This document shows, piece by piece, positions 42,803-47,272 of a stretch of DNA of 47,272 nt. The first letter of the stretch is position 1, and each line of letters opens with the position of its first letter. The notes beneath the pieces were generated by a model that made no database searches, was not told where the DNA came from, and saw only the letters and a program-made list of their open reading frames with translations. The stretch comes from Brevundimonas sp. UBA5713 (GTDB lineage: Bacteria; Pseudomonadota; Alphaproteobacteria; Caulobacterales; Caulobacteraceae). Location: the NCBI RefSeq assembly GCF_002419815.1, contig NZ_DIGV01000030.1:1-47272 (forward strand), in the 5' to 3' direction. Position numbers and translations under genes: made by a program.

Positions 42803-45112
42803 CTATGCCTCGGCACCCGGGGCGGACGGCAGGGTGATATAGAAGCAGCTGCCGGTTTCCACCTGAGGTAAACCCGTTGGCGCATCAAGGCTGATGCGAC
42901 CGCCGTGCCGCTGGATGACCGTGTGCACAAACGCCAGACCCAGTCCCGACCCCGCAATATTGCCACCCTGAAAGGGCTGGAACATGCGGCTCTTGGCTTC
43001 GGGATCGAAGCCGGGGCCTTCGTCGGCAATGGTCATGGTGATGTCATCACCCCGACGGAACAGATCGCAGCGCACCCGTCCGCCAGTGGGCGTGTGGCGA
43101 ATGGCGTTGTCCATCAGATTGATCATCACGCGGCGCAATAGAGAAGCATCGCCCTCGATCAGATAGTCATATCCGTCTTCGGGGCTGGACAGATCGACGC
43201 CCTTGGCGGCGGCTTGCGGCCACATCATGTCGGCGGCTTCGGTCAACAGCAGGCCCAAGTCTACCACCTCGAAACGCAGCATATGGCTTTCGGCGCGCGA
43301 CAGTTGCACATAGCCGTCCGCCAAGCTCAGCGTCTGTTGGGCATTGGCGCGGATGCGGTTTTCGAAGTCCTCCGGTCTTTTGGCGTTGTCCAGAAGGGTG
43401 AGAATGGACACCTGAGGCGCGCGCATATCATGCCCCAGCAGTTGCAGCGTACGCTCTCTCTGGCGTTCGGAAGCACGCAACTGGGTGACATCCGCAAAGC
43501 GCACAATATTACCGGCCGACTGTCCCTCGACATCGGTCAGAGGAGCCGTGGCCACCTGAAGGGCGCGGCCGTCGTTCAGCTGTATGTCGTCATGGCCCTC
43601 TTCGCCGGACATCAGGTGTCGCCAGTCCTTGTGGCCGAGGGCGTTGAACAGGGTGGCCAAGGTGGCGTCCTTCAACACGGCCTCGCCAAACAGTTTGCGG
43701 GCTCTGGCGTTCGCGACCAGCACCTTGTCATCCATATCGGCGATGACGGCGGCGTCGGGCAGAGAGCGGACTGACTGGGTGATAAAGCGGTTAAAGTCTT
43801 TCAGCTGTTTCAAAGCTGTACTGAGCGCCCGTACCTGACGCGAGACCTCATCACCGCTCTTCCATACGGGCGCGGACGACAGGGGAGCCAGCTGACGGCT
43901 GTCGCTGTCATCGCGCAGATTGGCCAGTTCGGCCTGCATATAGCCGTAAGCGGCGGCCAGACGGCGCCAGCTCCATAGCGGCCAGGCAATCAGAACGCCG
44001 AAGATGGCTGACATGGGCGGCCACCACCAGCCCGCTTTCAGTGCCATGGCCGAGGCCACCAGAGTGGCCAGCAACAACCCGACCCCCAGCACCGTGTTTC
44101 CGCCGGGCCGCAAGGTGACAAAGCCGAACAGCATGAGCGTTAGCGGCAGAAGCGCCAGCGTCGTTCTCAGCCACATCGGCACCGGACGCGGAGCCGATTG
44201 CTCGACTACGGTCTGCAACAGAGCGGCCTGAATCTCGACGCCGGGCGTGAGGCTGCTGTCGTGACTGAGGCTGGTGGCAAAGCGGTCGCCCATGCCATGA
44301 GCGGTTGCGCCGACAAGGATCAGTCGATCACGCAGAAATGCCGGATCGATCTCGCCATTCACCACATCCACAAACGACACCACCCTGTAACCCGCATCGG
44401 GTGACGGATAGCGGATCAGCAATGGCGCGCGCGCCTCTAGAGCATCGACGGCGGGCGTATCTGGAGGCGTGAGGGCGTCGTCACCGCGTACGGAACGCGC
44501 CAAGGGGAGAACCAGATGGCCAATCTTGTGGTCGCCTGCGGTCAGCCAGAGCGGCAGGTGCCGCACCGTTCCGTCCTGATCGGGCGTCAGCATGACATGG
44601 CCCAGACTTGCCGCTGCCGCAGCCACAGGTGCAACGGGCCGATCCAGTTGATAGGCCGCGCCATTGAAACCGGGCGCACTGAGCAGGGCAGGCAGATGCA
44701 CATTGCCGGCCTCGCCCAGGGCTGCGGCCAGTGCCTCGTCGCCCTCTCGTGGCTCCATAAAAAGCACATCATAGGCGACGGGGCCGGATCCGGCGTGGTG
44801 GAGGGCCTGTATCAGTCGGGCATGTACATCACGCGGCCACGGCCACGGGCCGATGGCATTCAAACTGCGATCGTCAATGCCGATGACAACAATCTGGTCG
44901 GTGGCATCTGCAGGAGCCATGCGACTGTAGGTGTCATACAGTACGTGGTCGGTGCGTTCGGTCAGATTGGCGAGCGACAGCCAAATCACAACGGCCATGG
45001 AAATCAGGGCCGTCACCGCCCATTCGGCCAACACGCGCGTAGCGACGCGGGAGCCGACATCGCTACGCGGCAGAACGAAGGCAGCGCGGCCTTTCCGATG
45101 GGTCTTCGTCAT
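42803..45112 (-). CDS. CHASE2 sensor histidine kinase
   Basis: A 769-aa membrane kinase. An N-terminal transmembrane helix (about 33-50) leads to a periplasmic CHASE2 domain (LYDTYSRM...VVIGIDDRSLNAIGPWPWPRD and later LILVGATAHGMGDRFATSL), then three transmembrane helices (about 320-395), a PAS-like domain, a DHp domain with His561 in LLGHDMRAPQVSIL, and an ATPase domain with N-box NLMDNAIRH and G-boxes DEGPGFD and GSGLGLAFV. CHASE2 senses an unknown extracytoplasmic signal. It is the last gene of an operon after the LysM-FecR protein (25-base gap). Confidence 0.94.
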   Translation of the reverse strand: MTKTHRKGRAAFVLPRSDVGSRVATRVLAEWAVTALISMAVVIWLSLANLTERTDHVLYDTYSRMAPADATDQIVVIGIDDRSLNAIGPWPWPRDVHARLIQALHHAGSGPVAYDVLFMEPREGDEALAAALGEAGNVHLPALLSAPGFNGAAYQLDRPVAPVAAAAASLGHVMLTPDQDGTVRHLPLWLTAGDHKIGHLVLPLARSVRGDDALTPPDTPAVDALEARAPLLIRYPSPDAGYRVVSFVDVVNGEIDPAFLRDRLILVGATAHGMGDRFATSLSHDSSLTPGVEIQAALLQTVVEQSAPRPVPMWLRTTLALLPLTLMLFGFVTLRPGGNTVLGVGLLLATLVASAMALKAGWWWPPMSAIFGVLIAWPLWSWRRLAAAYGYMQAELANLRDDSDSRQLAPLSSAPVWKSGDEVSRQVRALSTALKQLKDFNRFITQSVRSLPDAAVIADMDDKVLVANARARKLFGEAVLKDATLATLFNALGHKDWRHLMSGEEGHDDIQLNDGRALQVATAPLTDVEGQSAGNIVRFADVTQLRASERQRERTLQLLGHDMRAPQVSILTLLDNAKRPEDFENRIRANAQQTLSLADGYVQLSRAESHMLRFEVVDLGLLLTEAADMMWPQAAAKGVDLSSPEDGYDYLIEGDASLLRRVMINLMDNAIRHTPTGGRVRCDLFRRGDDITMTIADEGPGFDPEAKSRMFQPFQGGNIAGSGLGLAFVHTVIQRHGGRISLDAPTGLPQVETGSCFYITLPSAPGAEA

Positions 45113-45137
45113 CCGGCCCCTCCCAACCTAAGCGCGA

Positions 45138-46490
45138 TTAGCGGCTCAGGGTCAGCAGCTCGGGCTCGGACCAGACCGACAGGCGTTGACCAAAGCGGTG
45201 ACGCACCCCTTCTACGCGCCACGCATAGTCACCGGGCGGAAGGTCGGTCAGCGTATAATGAGGATCACTGAGGTCCGGCTGATCGACCAGATACGGACCG
45301 GATTGTTCACCCTCGGCATCCACCCGCCAAAGCTGGAAGCGGAAGCGGGCTTCGCCTTCGCCAACGGCACGCCAGCCAAAGCGATAGGTGCGCACATCGC
45401 CCTCGTTACCCTGTGCCAGAGCCAAACCCTCGAGACCGTTGCGGGCACGGATGAAATCGTAGGTGCGTGGGCGCCCCTCCAGTCCTTCAGCGGTGACCGC
45501 TGTCAGGCGGATGAACCAGCGGCCTTCATCGATGTCCTCGAAGGTGAGGGTATCGCCGCGCGCCTCGGCCTCGGCGACCGGATCGGTGCTGCCTGTATCA
45601 TTGCCGATACGCCCGCGCAGGGTACTGGCCCCCGCAGGCAGGGTGGCTTTAAACACGACGTTGGTGCCGGTCTGGATGGTTTCCGGAGCGATAAGGGTAG
45701 GGGTGGCGGGCAGGGGGGTCACGCGTACGCCCGGTGTGTTTCGATCGACAACGGTGCCTTCGCCAGCGCCAGCCAAGGCGGCATCACCGCCCGCGGAGGC
45801 GGCGATGGCCACTTGGCCCTCCAGCACACCGGTGGAGCCCAGGCCCGAGGCCTCGTCATAGGCCACACGGAACTGCGTGCCACGAACGGCAGAAACCGCT
45901 GCGGGGCTGGTGACACGATAGGTGCCGGGACGCTGGCGCGGATTGACGCTGTTTTCCAGACGTCCAGCCTGCACGGTCAAGCGGTGGTCCGGTTCATTAT
46001 TGATTTCAAACCGGCGCAGGCGTTCAAGCTGGATGCGGCTGTTGGACGGCACGACCGCATGGCTGCCGTCCGAAAGGTTGATGCGCGCAAAGGCATTGCC
46101 GCCCGTAGAGATCAGATCCCCTTCCTGCAGGATAAGCCCCCGTGACAGCGCCTGGCTTTGGCCGTTACGCAAGACCTCGACCTGCCCCCGATAGGATTCC
46201 AGCGTTGCCGTGTCGGGGCGGGTGCGGAGCAGGTCAACGGGAATGTCGAGCGTGCGGCCGGTTGCCAACCGGCGCGGATTGGCGACGCGGTTTTCGCGCT
46301 GCAAGGCGCGGTGGTCCTGCGGGCGCGTCATATATTTGCGCGCCAGATCGATCAGGGTGTCCCCCGCGCGAACGACATAGGTCATTGGCGGCTCGACCAC
46401 GGTTGTCGATTGGGCCATGGCCGACGGGGCAAGGCATAGCGCGGCCATTGCACCCAGAGCGCTGCGATAAAGCCAGGGGGACTTCGTCAT
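45138..46490 (-). CDS. LysM and FecR-domain exported protein
   Basis: A 450-aa protein with signal peptide (cleavage after SAMA near residue 26). A LysM domain at about 37-82 (YVVRAGDTLIDLARKY) should bind peptidoglycan, and a FecR domain at about 118-215 (EGDLISTGGNAFARINLSDGS, AVSAVRGTQFRVAYDE) follows. The C-terminal half contains two beta-sandwich-like stretches ending in YAWRVEGVRHRFG. Such LysM-FecR proteins are often encoded beside CHASE2 kinases or cyclases; here it lies between a response regulator (4-base gap) and a CHASE2 kinase, so it may deliver or modify the sensed signal. The function is inferred from context. Confidence 0.9.
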   Translation of the reverse strand: MTKSPWLYRSALGAMAALCLAPSAMAQSTTVVEPPMTYVVRAGDTLIDLARKYMTRPQDHRALQRENRVANPRRLATGRTLDIPVDLLRTRPDTATLESYRGQVEVLRNGQSQALSRGLILQEGDLISTGGNAFARINLSDGSHAVVPSNSRIQLERLRRFEINNEPDHRLTVQAGRLENSVNPRQRPGTYRVTSPAAVSAVRGTQFRVAYDEASGLGSTGVLEGQVAIAASAGGDAALAGAGEGTVVDRNTPGVRVTPLPATPTLIAPETIQTGTNVVFKATLPAGASTLRGRIGNDTGSTDPVAEAEARGDTLTFEDIDEGRWFIRLTAVTAEGLEGRPRTYDFIRARNGLEGLALAQGNEGDVRTYRFGWRAVGEGEARFRFQLWRVDAEGEQSGPYLVDQPDLSDPHYTLTDLPPGDYAWRVEGVRHRFGQRLSVWSEPELLTLSR

Positions 46491-46494
46491 AAGC

Positions 46495-47241
46495 CTAGTT
46501 CTCCATAGCTCCCGATTGCACGGAAGCCATATCGTTCGACACCGACGGTGTAGAGCTGCGTTCCAGACGATAACCGTAGCTATAAACCGGTGTCAGACGA
46601 TAACCCTGTTGCGGGCGAAGTGACAATTTGGTGCGCACCCGCGAGATGTGCATGTCCAGCGAGCGGCTGTTCAGGTCCGGATCGTTGCCCCAGATCTTTT
46701 CCAGCAGATAGGTGCGCGACAGGGCACGGTGCAGATTCCGGAACAACAGGCGGGCCAAGGCGAACTCCTTGGGCGTCATGGGAATCGCCTGACCATCGCG
46801 GATGACAGTCGTAGTGGTGGCATTGAACACCACATCGCCAATAGTTTCGGTATCGCTCTGGGACTGGCTCTGATCATAGACGCGGCGCAGCAAGGCACGG
46901 ATGCGGGCCTCCAGAACCACAGGGGACAGAGGTTTGGGCAGGTAGTCGTCGGCACCTGCATTGAGACCCGCGACAATGTCCTCGTCATCGGCCCGACTGG
47001 TCACAAGCAACATGGGCGGCGGCGGCGTCAGGTTGCTTCGCGCCCACGTCAGGATTTCGAGGCCGGATTTGTCAGGCAGGTTCCAGTCGACAACCAACAG
47101 ATCAAATGTGTCGCGGCGCAGTGCCGATATCAAAGCTTGGCCGCGAGAGAATTGGGTACAACTAAAACCGGCATTTTCTACGACCTGTGCGATGGCTTGC
47201 AGTTGGACGGGATCATCATCAAGCACAGCAATTTTCATCAT
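46495..47241 (-). CDS. OmpR/PhoB-type response regulator
   Basis: A 248-aa two-domain regulator. The receiver has acidic residues DDD near the N-terminus, phospho-acceptor Asp52 in VVDWNLPDKSG, Thr/Ser in LLVTSRAD and Lys in PKPLSP. The C-terminal winged helix has MTPKEFALARLLFRNLHRALSRTYLLEKIWG and SRSLDMHISRVRTKL (key parts). The tail after residue 228 is Ser-rich. The probable ribosome binding site is CGAGG; the two adjacent ATGs (47241, 47238) and a GTG at 47244 make the exact start uncertain. It is first in an operon with the LysM-FecR protein and the CHASE2 kinase, likely its partner. Confidence 0.93.
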   Translation of the reverse strand: MMKIAVLDDDPVQLQAIAQVVENAGFSCTQFSRGQALISALRRDTFDLLVVDWNLPDKSGLEILTWARSNLTPPPPMLLVTSRADDEDIVAGLNAGADDYLPKPLSPVVLEARIRALLRRVYDQSQSQSDTETIGDVVFNATTTTVIRDGQAIPMTPKEFALARLLFRNLHRALSRTYLLEKIWGNDPDLNSRSLDMHISRVRTKLSLRPQQGYRLTPVYSYGYRLERSSTPSVSNDMASVQSGAMEN

Positions 47242-47272
47242 CACACCTCGAAACTAGGCTCAGGACCCATTG

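Overview
The window is a chromosomal segment of a GC-rich alphaproteobacterium of the Caulobacterales, most likely Caulobacteraceae (Caulobacter, Brevundimonas or Asticcacaulis; the genus is a guess). The evidence is a fliQ-fliR-flhB-cckA gene string, two TTAA-N7-TTAA type CtrA boxes in front of flagellar export genes, a DivJ-like six-helix histidine kinase, a TipF-like degenerate EAL protein, and several small proteins of a Caulobacterales type. No tRNA, rRNA, insertion sequence, prophage, integrase or CRISPR array was seen. It reads as core chromosome.

Layout. 1-4.7 kb: the C-terminal end of a Gly-rich protein, a small unknown protein, a DUF983 zinc-ribbon membrane protein and a large exported TPR protein. 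4.7-12.7 kb: HU, then fliO-fliP (minus) divergent from flgB-flgC-fliE (plus) over a shared CtrA box, folE inserted on the minus strand, then fliQ-fliR-flhB behind a second CtrA box, then cckA. 12.7-18.4 kb: a small unknown protein, Fe/Mn superoxide dismutase, an MHYT-PAS-GGDEF-EAL cyclic-di-GMP enzyme, ribosomal protein S4, a lipoprotein, a hotdog thioesterase and the monothiol glutaredoxin GrxD. 18.5-26 kb: two unrecognised proteins, a YitT/YczE-type membrane protein, Ada, release factor 3, a tiny membrane protein and an MFS_3 exporter. 26-30.3 kb: TrhO tRNA hydroxylase with a YdfG-type dehydrogenase, the DivJ-like kinase, and SufE. 30.3-34 kb: a minus-strand run tipF-HAD-maoC-ribF. 34-41.2 kb: an SDR overlapping an LpxL-type acyltransferase, DUF2093 overlapping a CheY-like regulator, a P1 peptidase, XseA, a PRC-barrel lipoprotein and PurD. 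41.2-47.3 kb: an L,D-transpeptidase-like lipoprotein, a short lipoprotein, and an operon of OmpR-type regulator, LysM-FecR periplasmic protein and CHASE2 histidine kinase.

How it works together. The window gathers flagellar type III export genes (fliO, P, Q, R, flhB), early rod/MS-ring junction genes (flgB, flgC, fliE), the kinase that sits at the top of CtrA phosphorylation (cckA), a DivJ-type kinase acting on the same circuit, and a TipF-type flagellar positioning protein that in Caulobacter responds to cyclic-di-GMP. CtrA boxes in front of both flagellar blocks fit the class II position of these genes. The most interesting less-described units are the LysM-FecR/CHASE2-kinase/OmpR-regulator operon at the right edge and the large exported TPR protein beside the flagellar block. 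Terminators, CtrA boxes and start sites were read by eye; no homology search or folding program was run.
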